A model generated the notes under the pieces. It saw only the letters and a program-made list of their open reading frames with translations, made no database searches and was not told the origin of the DNA. A DNA stretch of 64,000 nucleotides. It comes from Rhynchosporium graminicola (Eukaryota; Ascomycota; Leotiomycetes; Helotiales; Ploettnerulaceae). The stretch covers positions 1,033,219 to 1,097,218 of the forward strand of contig FJUW01000016.1 of NCBI GenBank assembly GCA_900074885.1. Direction: 5' to 3'. Shown one piece after another: positions 45,933 to 60,003 of the stretch (positions are counted from its first letter, which is position 1; every line of letters begins with the position of its first letter). The translations under genes were made by a program, and so were the position numbers.

Positions 45933-48082
45933 TTAGCGCCGTCTACGACCAGTGCTGCGTCTTTTCGTACTTCCACTTTCCCCAGAGCCCGTCACAAGCT
46001 GGCATCGCTTTCGTTTCCCTCCTTTCTCAAAGTCTTCATCTGCGGTAACGAGATGATTTGCAGGCTCGATGGGATCATTATTCATAATTGCCAAAGTTGC
46101 CGCCATCTCGTTGAGCATCCATTCTAGGAACAGTGGCTGACTCTGTTTACTCCAATGCTTCCAGCCGATCAGTGGAAAGTCACGACAAGCCTTCTTCAGC
46201 TCTCGCTTTGAATATTTCAATCCTGGCTGGAAGTTGACTGGAGGAGCGGGATAAAGCAGTTGAGCTCGCTGAAACGACGTTTTGCTGCCGAATTGAGGTG
46301 GCCATGGAAGTTTATCCGGGTTCGGCTGCATCCGGCGACTATCACGAAGTCGTGCTTGTATAGCAGTGTAGAACGTTCGTCCTCTCACACTCTCGACTTC
46401 TTCGTCAACTTCATTATCAGAACCCTCGCTTATAGCATCTGAATCATACTCCACATTGGTCGTGACTGCCGTGGCGTCATATTGACTTTGTTTGATACCA
46501 AACTGCATCTCCAGGTCGCCATCCATTCCTTTCCTGGGAGGTTCCGCCTCGCATGTTTCTTGTTCTTGTTCAACTGTTACATCCTTCTCCGAGATCTTTA
46601 TCATGTCATACTGATATTCACCAGTAAAATCCCCTTCTATCAACTCGAATGCTATTCGTGGTTTCTTCAACTTATTGAGATCTTTCTCTTTATAGCACGT
46701 CAAATCGTAACCGAAAGCCAAACAAAAGGCATTTGTCATCGTAAAAGCGCCACAGTTGTAAAAATCTCTTTGCTGAGGGGCGTATGGGCTTTTATCTGTG
46801 TTTTTGCTGCGCAAGACGTATCTGTGGATGACTTAGTGGTGAGCCGCAATTTTAGAGAGGGGTACTCACTGCCCGAAAATATACCATTGCCTATCCTTTT
46901 CTACCTGAGGTACAGGTACATTGTTCTTCGTAAATTGAGCAACCGGGTCTAGCAACATCAATATTGCTTGAAGTCCACGCCGGTACCATTTATTCTCTTG
47001 CTTATCTTCCGGTCTACCACTGGTCCCATCATTACTCCTCATGTAGCTATCGATCACAAATGCAAACTTCTGTTTGGGTGCAATGCCTATGAGGAGCATA
47101 TGTTTATCCCTGTGATGAATCGGTATGAACAGGTAATCCAAACTTTTAAAGTTCTCAGGAGTACAATCAACTTCGTGCAACATCCTTTTCAATTCTACCT
47201 CAGTGTGAGGAATGAGATAGTCATTCATAGAAGTCGACGTCCTTATCCTGTTAAAGCTTTCCGCGGTGATCATTTTACAACTCGGCCCATCAACGATCGT
47301 TTTTGGTTGGATTGGCTCTTCATCGTTCGGCTTCCTGACTCTCGGAGATATATGACTTTCAGTGCCAGTGCTTCGACTCCGTCTCCTTGAACCATCACCC
47401 TCCCTCTGTACAGGAGGAGCTTGCGCCCAAGGAAACACAGTATCTAAATCCTTTTTGGACTGAAACTCCAACTCTTCATCTTTGGCAGCCTTTGTTTCCC
47501 GATTGACATGGCGACATATCATGTCGATATATTCATTCACAATACCTGCAGCACGAAATTTTGAGTCAGCATGCCTCTTTTTGACGAGTCGCGAGTAGAT
47601 TGTTGCGAAAACAATCCCACCAACAGTAGACAAGAGCTCGAAAAGCGGTCCTTCACCCACGTAGTGTACGTACTATCATTGTCTGTGACCATTTCATAGT
47701 CGGGTATCGCATGATTGACTAGAGTGCAGAAGTCCTTCCGTGTGATGTCTGTGTCCGGAACAAAGATTTCATCATCCGCCGACATAGTAAATCCTTCCTG
47801 ACTTAAGTCCTGATCGTCAGGTAAGTCGTCTGGATTAAAGATAACATTGCATTCATGTTGCCATAGGAGAAATGTATCGGCTTCTTCCTTTGGCAGCTTT
47901 GAAAATTGTTTGCGCTGGACAAACTTGCGATGAGCTTTAGATAGCTCTGGTGGATCGAAGATAATAGTCATTGTAAACAAGTTTTGGCAAATATAAGCCT
48001 TGATGGCAATGTTAGCTTTGATGTTCGGTTGTCCTTTGGCCTGATGTGCGTCGATTGTCTGCCTCGAATAATAAACCTCCAT
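45933..48082 (-). CDS. Ulp1-type (C48) cysteine protease domain protein
   Basis: Three exons (48082-47674, 47545-46870, 46821-45933; introns of 128 and 48 nt) give 657 residues from the ATG at 48082; an alternative ATG lies at 47971. Intron 1 (GTACGT...TGCAG) joins MVTDNDS to IVNEYIDMICRHVNRE, the position of the WLND-(I/V)-I-N-x-Y motif of Ulp1 proteases. The catalytic His is in HHRDKHMLLIGI, the Asp in FAFVIDSY, the oxyanion Gln in PYAPQQRD and the Cys in FYNCGAF, in the correct order. The C-terminal ~250 residues are acidic then basic, ending KRRSTGRRRR. Such domains occur in SUMO/NEDD8 proteases and also in genes linked to transposons, so it may be a host deconjugase or a domesticated element gene. 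The N-terminal exon is less certain than the catalytic part. Confidence 0.82.
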
Positions 48083-51000
48083 TCTGAACAAAGAAGACAG
48101 CGGGCTCAAAGAGCACGGTGAGAGGGCCACGAATGCGGAACTTCAAAAGGATACTCCGAACACGGACTCGGGAAATTTATCTGGAGTGAACATAACTCCG
48201 AAACAAAAGTTTGACAGAATCTAATCTTGCATGGTTCATGTCATGTTACTGCCTCGTGTTGATATTCAACGGAGAGAGGCGACTAATGACTCGCGCTAAA
48301 ATCAACCATAGCCTTTAACTTGGCGATTATTAGTTCTCTGGGTTAAATTCAAAAAAGACATAGGATTCTAGACCAATCTGTGTAAGTGTCGCGTGGAATA
48401 ATCAATGCAATTCGACTTGAACAGTTTAAGGAGTGATGTTCTGACCCAAGCGAGGGGCCATTTTCAACTTTAGGGTAGGCCTGCTTGGGACAGGACATTA
48501 TGAGAATGTCCTTTCGTATATAATAAGACTCTGTTAACAATCAGCAGAAGCAAGCCTACTGGACTTTTATCTTCCAGGATGACGGAGACTTTCGCATGCA
48601 ATTTAACGTTCTCAACTGTTAAGTGGCCTATAGCATGCTCCTTGTATCTTCCAATCCAACGACGCCTAAGTTCTCTAGCAAAAATGATCTTTGGACCGAA
48701 ATAATTTACGAGGATTATTCTTGGCCTCCGGACTTCGGCCAGAGCCAGACAAATGACGTTGTGAAGAGATGCACTGCGCAGCAGCTGGACAGATAATGCG
48801 GTCACTCGAGTACACTACTCCCGCCAGTCTTCTCAGTAACTTCTCTACCACCGTAAAGAAAGCGGATTAAAACTCGATTTCTGTAGTTGAGTATGGGAAG
48901 ATGTAAGCACACTTCGAAGGACAAATATCGGCCCAGGAGGACATTGTAGCACGGAGAGTACGGGTGACGAAAAGCATTCAGGAAAACCAGCCATTGAGGC
49001 GCTACGACAACGTGAAGATCAAAAAGCTCTCGAAGAGCTTGAAAAACTGTGATATTGACTGTTCCCAAGGAATCCAATCAACATATTCGTAGAGTCACTT
49101 GGGCTTGCAATCTTCCAAAGCCGATGCAGCTGGACTCTGCGAGGCTCCAGGACTAGGAAAGCCCACCTTTGGCGCAAACGAATATCATAGGAACAGTAAG
49201 GCGTGGTCGAATTTTGTCAAAGTTTTCTCTTCAGAGTTCCTAAGACCAGCGCATATGGTATTAGAGCATCATATACATGGATCCCCTGATCCTTTGCACG
49301 GAAGGACCTTCATCTTTGCTATTTTCAGTCCTGAAAGCTTGCGAAAGGAAACTTACCTAGCTCTGTGAATTTTGATATGGAGCTTGGCAGAATCTCAAAC
49401 GGCTATGAGTTCCTTGCCTGGGTGGGTCCTACCTCTTCTAAGAAGGATTTGCCTCCACCTCTCGGAAAAACGTGGTTCATCGTTTCACACCTTCGGACGA
49501 CGGGCAAGGCTTTTTCGTCAGTGCATTTTCTGACATACTGTTAGGGACTACCCTTAGGTATGCTCAAGTCCATGATAGAAAGAGAAGGTTAAATGTCAAA
49601 ACATTACACATGCTAGCTGAAGTTTCAAGGTAGCGCGATCGCTGAAGTCTAGATCAAACGAGGCATTGGATCGAGGTGTTGCGCAGGAACTATGTACTGT
49701 GCAAACCATCTGAACTTCAGATCGGGTATAGTGTTCACCTAGTTTTCTGACAGATGTGTCAAATGGTCTATTGATTCCAATGGTGAGATATTATCGCACT
49801 TTCAAACCCCTAAAAGAACCAAGCTTGAAGCTTTTGAGACCCACCTATTAAGCGTTGACGTCGGGACAAGTCCAAGTTCAGATGAATGTTTAGTGCTGTT
49901 TTCAAACAGTAGTAATTTCGACGGAGACTGATACTTGGCTCGCTTGGATAACTTGTTCAGAAGCCAAATCAGTACATAGGCGCAAATACCTGCATTCTGA
50001 ACAGACAACAAGATGCAACCTAAGGACCCAGGTGAGATGCCCCTTCGCCCAGAGACCAGTGATCCAATCCGAGGTGTCGATCGCGAGTTAGTTTCGAAGT
50101 TTTCATATAGGTCAGAATTGATGGTGGAACAACAGAAACGTGATCGTCTTTCTGCGACGGATTAGTCCCAGATGTGAAACCTCTTGGCCGTTGACCCTAC
50201 TCCAAACGACCACAACCCATCCAATCCACTCCGGACTAGACGATGCCTTTATATTGACTTTGGATGGCACAAGTTCTAAACAATTTTAAGCCTAATTAAA
50301 AGCGAGCTGTTGTCACTACCTCCAATTTTTTACCGAACGGATTTGATGGTCATCACGCTGCTTGGTCTTCATCTTGGTGGATCGCAGGTACCAAAGATTC
50401 ATGTTCCCTTCCTTGAGTGCTAGGCTAATAGCATTAAAGCTTCAGGGTCCTGTGGCCACCTTGAAACCCCAAGACTTTCCCCTATAGTCGGAATGGTCTG
50501 ATCTCGAGCCCGCCAATATTCTCATCGACGCCGAGGCGCTGCCAAAGCCGCAGACATGGCCGAGAGAAACTCTTGAATCTCTTGGAGGTCGCTTTCTCTT
50601 GCTCTTATTACCGCCAGCCAAGTCATCGCTTCTCCATGTGGCTGAGATGGGTTTCATCCGACTGACAACCTGCCATCTGAAGTACATTTCCATCTTGGCC
50701 TCATGGTTGTGTACCCATTTTTAGATGTACGGGACAGGAGTCTCTCGATTGAATCCAGAGAGGAGGCTGGATTTATGGTATTGTCCTGTAGACATTGGCG
50801 TTGTCGAGGCTCGACATCCCTCGATTGACCGGAATTGAAACGAAGCATTTGTCTTGACATAAACTTGGCATGTCGCCTTAGTCGGTAGAAGATCGTATGC
50901 TTGTACCTTGATCTCCTTAAAGGATGAACTCCTCCCTCTCCAGACTTTCTTCTCCATATTCTTCGTTCGCTTTGTGGTTGATCCATTCGTTTTTCTAAAC

Positions 51001-51107
51001 TTTCATTCCTTTCAATCACCGGCAGCGCCGATTTATATGTTCCCGATCACTTTCTTTCAATAATATCACTTTGATCATCTCAGATACATACTGTTCATTC
51101 AGACAAC
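48083..51107. other. 3-kb region without a recognised gene
   Basis: Several open stretches on both strands (e.g. around 48540-48780 and 50450-50720) look like decayed coding sequence, but frames break often and I recognise no domain. No transposon ends were found. The right end holds the promoter of the secreted-protein gene. Confidence 0.45.
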
Positions 51108-52482
51108 ATGCGTTTCTCATCCATCATCCTTATTGGAGTCCAGGTCTCAAGTATCCTTGCTTTACCAGCTCATTCGGTCAGACGAAACCAAGCCAATGCT
51201 GTGGCGCAACAACAAAAGGCCGAGCCTGCTAAGGTCGAGGTTGGAAAGGCACAAGAGCAAAATGCAGCTATGCCTGCAAAGGCTGCTCCTGCAAATATTG
51301 AAGGAGGAAAGGCAAACGAGACAGCTGTAGCCAAGCCAGCAGAAGAGGCAGCTAGTGGTGAAGAGGAGAAGCTAGCAGGAGGTAAGCAATATCACCCACA
51401 GGAATCAAGAACAAGTCTTGATTCTACATCATTTCCACGTCGAACCATCCTGCACTGGCATCAGGCAACAATTTGGCTAACACTACAGCAGAGAAAGAAC
51501 TCGAAGCTGCCTTCGGAGTTGCTGTTGCGCTTGAAGGAGTAAGAGTTTACCTCACATGGCCAAGAAATATCAGCTAATGAAAATAGGGTGATATCAAGCA
51601 AGACGCCGTTCTCACTCCGTCGGCAATCGGCAAATTTGAATTTGAGTTCCAAGGACCTGTCGCTGATGAGCTTACTGGTATTTTATTCATGACACCATAT
51701 CATCATATATATGGTATCTGACATCACGTCTAGTCACTGAAAACAAGATCCCAGCCGCACCTCCCGCTGGATTCGTCGCCATCGAGCCCAGCTCCTTCCA
51801 GGTTGCCCTAGGTGTAAGCAAAGGTGCTGGTCTAACACTTTCAAAGATTGACTACATCTTCGATCCCGCCAGTAAGTGCTTCGAATTGTACAAGATGTCA
51901 ATATCTATGCTAATGTATATCACAGACGCAGCTCTCGCAGCAATGGATCTCACCAAGGCACGGGTTGGAAAGCTTTGTGCCGATACGGGCTCCTTCGTCA
52001 TCGAAGAGACTCTCGGTGAAATTGAGTTCGAAGCTGAAGAAAATGAGGTCACCCTGAGCCTGAACAAGGCTGTCACCGCTGAGGGCGAGTGGGGAATTTT
52101 CCTTCCTGGTGCTGCGTAAGCACTGCCCCTCGCGATCTAGGATCCCCAATTTTATGGATCTGACTCTCAATACTAACTTCTATCCAGTGCTGGTGGAGCC
52201 GCCGCCGGTGGAGCTGCAGACAATGCTGCTAAACCTAAGGAGGGAGAGGCAGAGAAGGAAGAAGCGGCTAAGCAGGCAGAAAGTGGCCAAAACGAAGAAG
52301 CTGCTAAAGCGAAAGAAGCGGCGGCTAAAGTCAAGGAGGAGGCCGCTAAGAAAGCTGGAGAAGGTGCTGCCAAAGCTGGAGACGCAGCTCCTGCACAAAC
52401 TGTTGACTTAAACGCTCTGATTGATGCCTTACGTCAAGGAAAGGCTACTGTCCCAGTATTTGTAGCACCCGCGAGACTTTGA
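51108..52482 (+). CDS. Secreted Ala/Lys/Glu-rich protein
   Basis: Six exons (51108-51381, 51465-51538, 51587-51677, 51734-51871, 51926-52115, 52188-52482), all GT-AG and frame-compatible, give 353 residues. The N-terminus MRFSSIILIGVQVSSILALPA is a signal peptide. Residues ~25-90 are a disordered Ala/Lys/Glu/Gln stretch. A central folded part (~100-260) includes LEAAFGVAVALEG, FEFEFQGPVADEL, FVAIEPSSFQVALGVSKG and FVIEETLGEIEFE. Residues ~265-325 are a second Ala/Lys/Glu-rich, probably helical repeat stretch (EEAAKAKEAAAKVKEEAAKK), followed by a short C-terminal segment. Only one Cys is evident. I do not recognise the central domain. A cell-wall or extracellular role is an inference. Confidence 0.85.
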
Positions 52483-53623
52483 GTCCACCTGTTGGTATCA
52501 CTCTGTCGTAGTACGTACAATCAAGTAGTCTGCGTGAGCCAAAGTACAGTGATAGTAGTAGTGGTATTATCTGTTGTATCGTGGCTGTCCTTCTTCGGTA
52601 GTCGAGACTCCGTAAGGGAGATATATCTGGCCGGCTAAACCTCGGTGCAGATACTCGACTAACATGTGACTTATGGACCAACACCACCATTTTAAGAGGG
52701 CTATGTGTTAAGATTCAAGATGGATTGAACAAGGGGTTGGGCTAGGGGATATAGATTTTGGGGAGGGAAACACTTTCTGGAGTAGATATTTATCATCAAA
52801 CCAAATTTCGTTGAAGAACGCCAGATACCGTGTCTGTTGTGGAAGTCTAGTGATTGATGAGTGATCGTCCCTTTTCGTATTGTTCTTGTACAATATCTCG
52901 GATGGGAAATCCAGGAAGAATTCAGAAGAGGACTTACAAAAAAGCCGAATATTCTCAAGTTGATGCTTGGAAGGCTTCTAGCGGATAGTTAAACAGCATG
53001 AAAAGGCAGGAAGAAAGAAAATACATACTGGGCATATCATTCGCAAATTTGTCCACTCTGTCTTCATTAACTCGTAGCTTGCGTTTAATCACAGAAAACT
53101 CCTAAAGACGTGACCGCCGCGGAACATTTACAAACTAGTAGGGCTCTGAGACAATCGTAATCTCAAATGTACATTTGATCTCCCCATTTTCTAAGATCCG
53201 GATTCTGTAATGACTGTGTAGAGCTAGTACACGTTTGTCGCAGGCAAAGGTGGCTGACCCCTCAGCTGAGCAGATTACTTCGACTTTCATCTAATAGAAA
53301 AGTCTCAGGATAGGGATGCAAGAAGATTTCGATTCTCAAAAGAAAGCTATAGATTACTGAATGAGTACCTAGAAGCAGGGGTCCTTTACACTTCGCCCGA
53401 TCTCCATGGGAGAGGCCATTATTTACTAGCCGGTCCACCTCCAGTTTCGCTCGCCCACTCGCTTACTATCGGATTAAGCAAATGCCACGTCCATGCAAAT
53501 GCCACGCTCTCGGTATTATATCAGTAAAGTATTTTAGGTGCTTCACCTGCTAAATTTCTTTAAATTTCAATATTAAATAACTACTCTAATTTATTAATAA
53601 TATATAATCTTTTCCGGTATAAA
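52483..53623. other. Transition from genic to AT-rich sequence
   Basis: No gene. Composition falls from normal to strongly AT-rich near 53540, immediately before the retrotransposon. Confidence 0.5.
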
Positions 53624-53628
53624 ATTAA

Positions 53629-53896
53629 TATGACGACAGCTCACCTGAATATCATATGAGAAGAAGGATAGATAACAGGGCCCAAGTTCACAGGTATCCC
53701 GGTAGAACTAGTATCCGACCCGGTATAGTATCGGACTAGTACCGGCATATATATATAAGGTACCTTATACTCTATCTCTTTTCTTCTTCTTTCCTTATCT
53801 TTTTGTTTTCTTTATAGTAGACTATATAAGATCGCTCTTAGCCTTCTTACTTATTTATTCTTACTTATATACTACCTTAAGTCTTATATCGTTATA
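53629..53896 (+). repeat. 5' LTR of gypsy element
   Basis: 268 bp, same length as the 3' LTR. It retains many more C and G positions (e.g. gacgacagctcacctgaat, cagggcccaagttcacagg) than the 3' LTR. Confidence 0.93.
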
Positions 53897-56800
53897 TTAA
53901 ATAAAAAGATTAAGATAGCTAGAGATAGCTTACTATAATATCTTACTACTAAGTTAGTTATTCGATAACTACTTATATATAGCTAAGATACTAGAGATCT
54001 CTCGGATAACTATAAATCAGGGTTTAATTTAGCTTATTATAAATAATATAATAGAGGAAGTCTTCGCTAATACTCTTTTAATAACCCCTTTAGTATAAAG
54101 GAATTATAGATAGATTTTAAAGAAAGTATAATAAATACCCCGGAACTTTAATCTCTATATATTACCGCTGAAATAGCCTTAATATACCTCTTTTTAAGCT
54201 ATTATTATAGCTCTTAACTAATAAACTAGAGACCTCTCTAGTTCTAGGGGAACTTAACGCGATCTCCCTTACTCTACCTCTGAACTTAATCTATTATACT
54301 CTTCCTTACTCTAAACGTCTCTTACTCTAGAGAATATTAATACTTTATTAAGGAAGTACTAACTAAGAGAGAAAGGAAAATAAAAGCGAAATTTACTAAG
54401 AGTATAATCGCTAAGTACTCCTACTACTATAAGTAACTCGAACCTGATCTATTCTCTCTTATAATAATTAGTAGACTAAGAGGAAAAGAATAACTCTCTA
54501 GAAGATACTATAGATAGACTAATCTCCGCATAAGATAAGTTCCTTATAAGAGTCTCTCGCTTATCTTCGATTCTCTTACTAGAACTAATACTATAATCTC
54601 TACGTATTCTAGAGTTAAATAAGCTAATAAACTCTATTCTAATAAGTAGTACTAAGAGAGAAGATATTATTCCTAATAAACTATCTCTCTCTCCTAGCGC
54701 CGAATTAGTAGAGTTACGCCCTAGGAAGTCTTATCTTACTAAGAAGATCCTGCTCTTAGATAATAGATCGGATCTTACTTTCCTTTAATAGAGAGTATTA
54801 ATATAAGACCGGCTAGCTATAAACGCTAATTACTACTTTATAGACTTCTCCTAGCGCGTTCTCGTATAGGAGCTAGTTACTAAATTAGCTAAAGAGTATC
54901 TTACGCTTTAGTACTTTACTAATAAGTTTAAAACTAATAATAAAATAATCTCCTTATTAGAAGAGAACTTTCTTACTAGTTTAAAAGAAGATAACTACTA
55001 TAACGCTTTTTACTACCTAGAAATATAATAACTTAGCTATATACGCGAGACTTTCGCCGAGTTTCGTAATCGATTTCAAAGCGCTATTATCTAAGGTAAA
55101 GTTAAAAAGAAAGAGTAGTTCTTCTATATATAAGATAAGATTATACTATCCTTACGCGCTTTAACTCTTATTATTAAATTAATATAAAATAAGGATTACG
55201 CTTCTATAGTTAGATCCTTACTTTCTTTTAATACTAAATATTATTATAACTCAGAATATACTTATCCTAAGAAAGCTATTACCTTAGTATAATACTATAA
55301 GCTTACTATTACTACTACGACCTCTACTAGTTCTACTCCTTACTAGTCCCTAAGCTTAGCACCTTGATAAACTACTCTTATACTATATATATATACTTCT
55401 ACCTTAGTATAAGCTAGTACTCCCTCTGTGCTAAAACACTTTATTACCTCGACCGGAGAACCCCTTAGGTATTATAGTTATAGATAGCTTAGTTATATTA
55501 AGCTAAATTACTTTAACTCGCTTAAAGTTTAATTAATTAACGAATTTCCGGAAGAAAAGAGAGTAGCTAAGGAAGTAATAGAAGATATACCCTCCGAATC
55601 TGGACTAATACTAAAGGGAAATAATAAGGCCTAGGTAAAAACTCCTTCCTAGGTCTATATAAGTATAATCTCTCTAATCTTAACTTTAACTCCCTAATAA
55701 GAAGTAAGTAATTTATATACCTAACTATAATTAGTATAAATAAGCTAAGAGTCTCTATAAATAGCTTAATTAATACTAGAGCGAATAGTTATCTATTTAT
55801 TAATTATACTCTTACCGGACGACTAATAGGGGCCCTTAGTATTAAAATCAAGCTACTACTTTATTCTATTCTAATACGTAAGTTCTAATAGTCTATTAGA
55901 ACTTATATTACTTATTTTATATATTTATACTTTTCTATTAATAATAAGCGTATTTATAACTACTTTTTTATTCTTCTCGATTTAGGATAATAAGATATAA
56001 TTATTAGTATTAAATAGATATAACGTTTTCAGGTTAAGCTAGATATACTCTATTATAAGCTTCTATAGCCGGAACGCTATCTAGCTACTTTCTAATATAA
56101 TAAGAAGATAATTATAACTCTATTATCTTATAAACTTAGTATTAATCGATCTTACTAAATCGATACTAACGCGCAGGACTTAGCTATAAACTAGCTAGAC
56201 TAATAGTAATTATACTAAATAGTAGCGATATAGTATATTAATATATTATCCTTACTATTTAACTTATTTCCGCTTATTACTAAAGAATCCGAACCTTTTC
56301 CTACTCTGAATTTATCGAGAAAAGTACTTATACTAAAATCTTATTATAAGTATTCCTCTTAATCTCTAAGGATCTAGAAACTAGTTCCGATTTACTAAAT
56401 TAGTATTATAGCTTTTTACTTTAATATAAAATATAAAAGTTCTAAATTATTCTTTACTAGTATCTACGAGATAAACTACCTCTTATAAGACTATCTAAAT
56501 AGCGATTCTCCTAAGGATCCTGATACTAAACGACTTATAGCCGAAAAGCTACTAGAATAATACTATACTCTTAAGGAAACCTTTTCTAAGTAGGATTCTA
56601 ATATTCTTCTGCTATATTACTTATACGATTATAAAATCATTCTAGAAGAACTATTACCTAATATATATTCGCCTCTATATTAGTAATCTATAGATAAACT
56701 ATAAGTAACTAAGGAGTACTTTATAAAGAACCTAGATAAGGGATTTATCGAATCTAGCTAAAGTCCCTTTATATTACTTATATTATTCGTTAAGAAAGCT

Positions 56801-57732
56801 AATAGAGGATTACGCTTTTATATCGATTATTATAAGCTTAATATAATTACTCGAAAAGATTCCTACTTAATACTTAAGATTAATAAGCTCTTAACTTATA
56901 TATCTAAAGTAATAATCTTTATTAAACTAGATATCCGAGTAGTATTTAACTATATCTATATAGACCCTGAATCCGAGGAGTATATTACCTTCCGAACTCG
57001 CTTCGGATCCTATAAATATAAAGTATTACTTTTTAAGCTCTATAATAGACTTAGTATATACTAGTAATATATAAATAATATACTACTAAACTACTTAGAT
57101 AATTTCTATATAGCTTACTTAGATAATATTCTTATATACTTAGAAATACTCTAAGAATATAAGGAATATATTAAATTAGTACTATAATACTTAATAGATA
57201 TTAGACTCTAAGTAAATATTAAGAAAAGCGAATTCTATATTACTCGGACTAAATACCTTAGATATATTATTACTACTAACAGAATCGAGCTAGATCCTGA
57301 GAAAGTAATACTATTAATAGACTAAAAGTACCCCGAAACGGTAATAGCTATAAAATCCTTCTTAGGATTCTATAGGTTCTACTATTAATTTATTCGGAAT
57401 TTCGGCTTTATTACTAAACCTCTCTTAGTACTTACTCGGCCTATAGTACTATAGAATTTCACTAATAATTATAAGAAGTCTTTTAATAATTTATATTAAT
57501 AGCTACTATTAGTATAGAAACTATACTATTTCGACCTTAAATTATAGACTAAACTAGAAACTAATACTTCTGATAGTATAATAGCTAGAGTTATCTCTTA
57601 ATTATATAAAGATAACTAGTAGTATTTAATTAGATTTTACTCTTATATTCTTAATAGATATAAACTAAACTAAGAGATCTATAATAAGGAGCTATACGCT
57701 ATTATTAAGTCTTTCCGGAAATAGAGACCGGA

Positions 57733-58867
57733 ACTTATATCTTTATAATATTATATTAGCGTATATATAGACTATCGATCTTTAGAATACTTTATAACTA
57801 CTAAGGTCCTAACTAATAAGTAAGCTAGATAGATAGAATTCCTTTCCGAATTTAACTTTCAAATTATATATACGCTTAGTAAAGATAACGCTAAAGCTAA
57901 TATCCTTAGCTATAGGAAATAAGATCTAAGGATATAGGAATAATAGAAATAAGATAGTAGATCTCGGGTTTTACTATCTCTAGACTACTTAAACCCTAGG
58001 ATTAACGCGGAACTAGCTAAGTATTATATTAATTAAATCAGTTATATATACCTAATATCGCTAAGGACTAATACGCTACTAGAACTCGCACGTAACTCCT
58101 TTAATTTAATTAAGAAACTATACTAATTCAACTGAGAATCGTTCTCTAAGGAATAAAATATATTAGGAGATAGCTATACTATTAATAATAGTTTACTACT
58201 TTATAATAGTCGTCTATACGTATAATATTATATCCCGCTATATACCTATTTAATTAGCGAAATCTACGATTAAGTTTCCTCCGCTTATCTAAACGCTTAT
58301 AAGACTACTGAAATAATTTCTACTTATTATTACTAGAAAGGACTTATATCGGATATAAAACAGTATACTTATAATTACTGCTTTTACTAGTACTCTTATC
58401 CGAAACAGACGAAATAGTAAGGATTCCTCTACTTATTACTAGTACTTAGCTACCTTATATAGTACTTAGCTATAGATTTTAAGGACTTCCCGCTTAATAA
58501 CTAAGGATTTAATAAGATATTAGTATTTATTAACTGCCTAAGGAAAGACTCCGTATCAATATTATACTACTATAATATTAATACTTATAAGATAGTAATA
58601 TTATTTATCTAATAGATATATTATTTCGGATATACTCCTAAGTTAATTATATCCGACTAAGGAGCTTAGCTAGTCTTATCCTTTTAGTAAGAGTTTTATT
58701 ATATAATTAGAGTTAAAGTTAAGCTCTCTACCTCTTTCTACTAGTAAACTAATAGATAAACGGAGATTATAAATTAGTATATTAACTAACGCCTTAGACC
58801 TTTTGTTAATTACTACTAGAGTAACTAGGGCGAACTACTACTAATAATAGACCGCGCCTAAGTAACC
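57733..58867 (+). repeat. Duplicated block, first copy
   Basis: Begins acttatatctttataatatt, exactly as at 58869, and remains nearly identical for 1,135 bp up to the N. A few mismatches occur near its end (e.g. actaacgcctt against actaatacctt). Confidence 0.95.
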
Positions 58868-58868
58868 N
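58868..58868. other. Single ambiguous base (N) at a probable contig join
   Basis: The only N in the window. It lies exactly between the two copies of the 1,135-bp block. Confidence 0.95.
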
Positions 58869-60003
58869 ACTTATATCTTTATAATATTATATTAGCGTAT
58901 ATATAGACTATCGATCTTTAGAATACTTTATAACTACTAAGGTCCTAACTAATAAGTAAGCTAGATAGATAGAATTCCTTTCCGAATTTAACTTTCAAAT
59001 TATATATACGCTTAGTAAAGATAACGCTAAAGCTAATATCCTTAGCTATAGGAAATAAGATCTAAGGATATAGGAATAATAGAAATAAGATAGTAGATCT
59101 CGGGTTTTACTATCTCTAGACTACTTAAACCCTAGGATTAACGCGGAACTAGCTAAGTATTATATTAATTAAATCAGTTATATATACCTAATATCGCTAA
59201 GGACTAATACGCTACTAGAACTCGCACGTAACTCCTTTAATTTAATTAAGAAACTATACTAATTCAACTGAGAATCGTTCTCTAAGGAATAAAATATATT
59301 AGGAGATAGCTATACTATTAATAATAGTTTACTACTTTATAATAGTCGTCTATACGTATAATATTATATCCCGCTATATACCTATTTAATTAGCGAAATC
59401 TACGATTAAGTTTCCTCCGCTTATCTAAACGCTTATAAGACTACTGAAATAATTTCTACTTATTATTACTAGAAAGGACTTATATCGGATATAAAACAGT
59501 ATACTTATAATTACTGCTTTTACTAGTACTCTTATCCGAAACAGACGAAATAGTAAGGATTCCTCTACTTATTACTAGTACTTAGCTACCTTATATAGTA
59601 CTTAGCTATAGATTTTAAGGACTTCCCGCTTAATAACTAAGGATTTAATAAGATATTAGTATTTATTAACTGCCTAAGGAAAGACTCCGTATCAATATTA
59701 TACTACTATAATATTAATACTTATAAGATAGTAATATTATTTATCTAATAGATATATTATTTCGGATATACTCCTAAGTTAATTATATCCGACTAAGGAG
59801 CTTAGCTAGTCTTATCCTTTTAGTAAGAGTTTTATTATATAATTAGAGTTAAAGTTAAGCTCTCTACCTCTTTCTACTAGTAAACTAATAGATAAACGGA
59901 GATTATAAATTAGTATATTAACTAATACCTTAGACCTTTCGTTAATTACTACTAGAGTAACTAGGGCGAACTACTACTAATAATAGACCGCGCTTAAGTA
60001 ACT
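58869..60003 (+). repeat. Duplicated block, second copy
   Basis: Second copy of the preceding block, then continuing uniquely into the integrase C-terminal region. Confidence 0.95.

Noticed and set aside
50442..50720. Kinase-like string PANILID in a plus frame
   Set aside because: Only seven residues match a kinase catalytic loop; no other kinase motif is nearby and the frame is broken.
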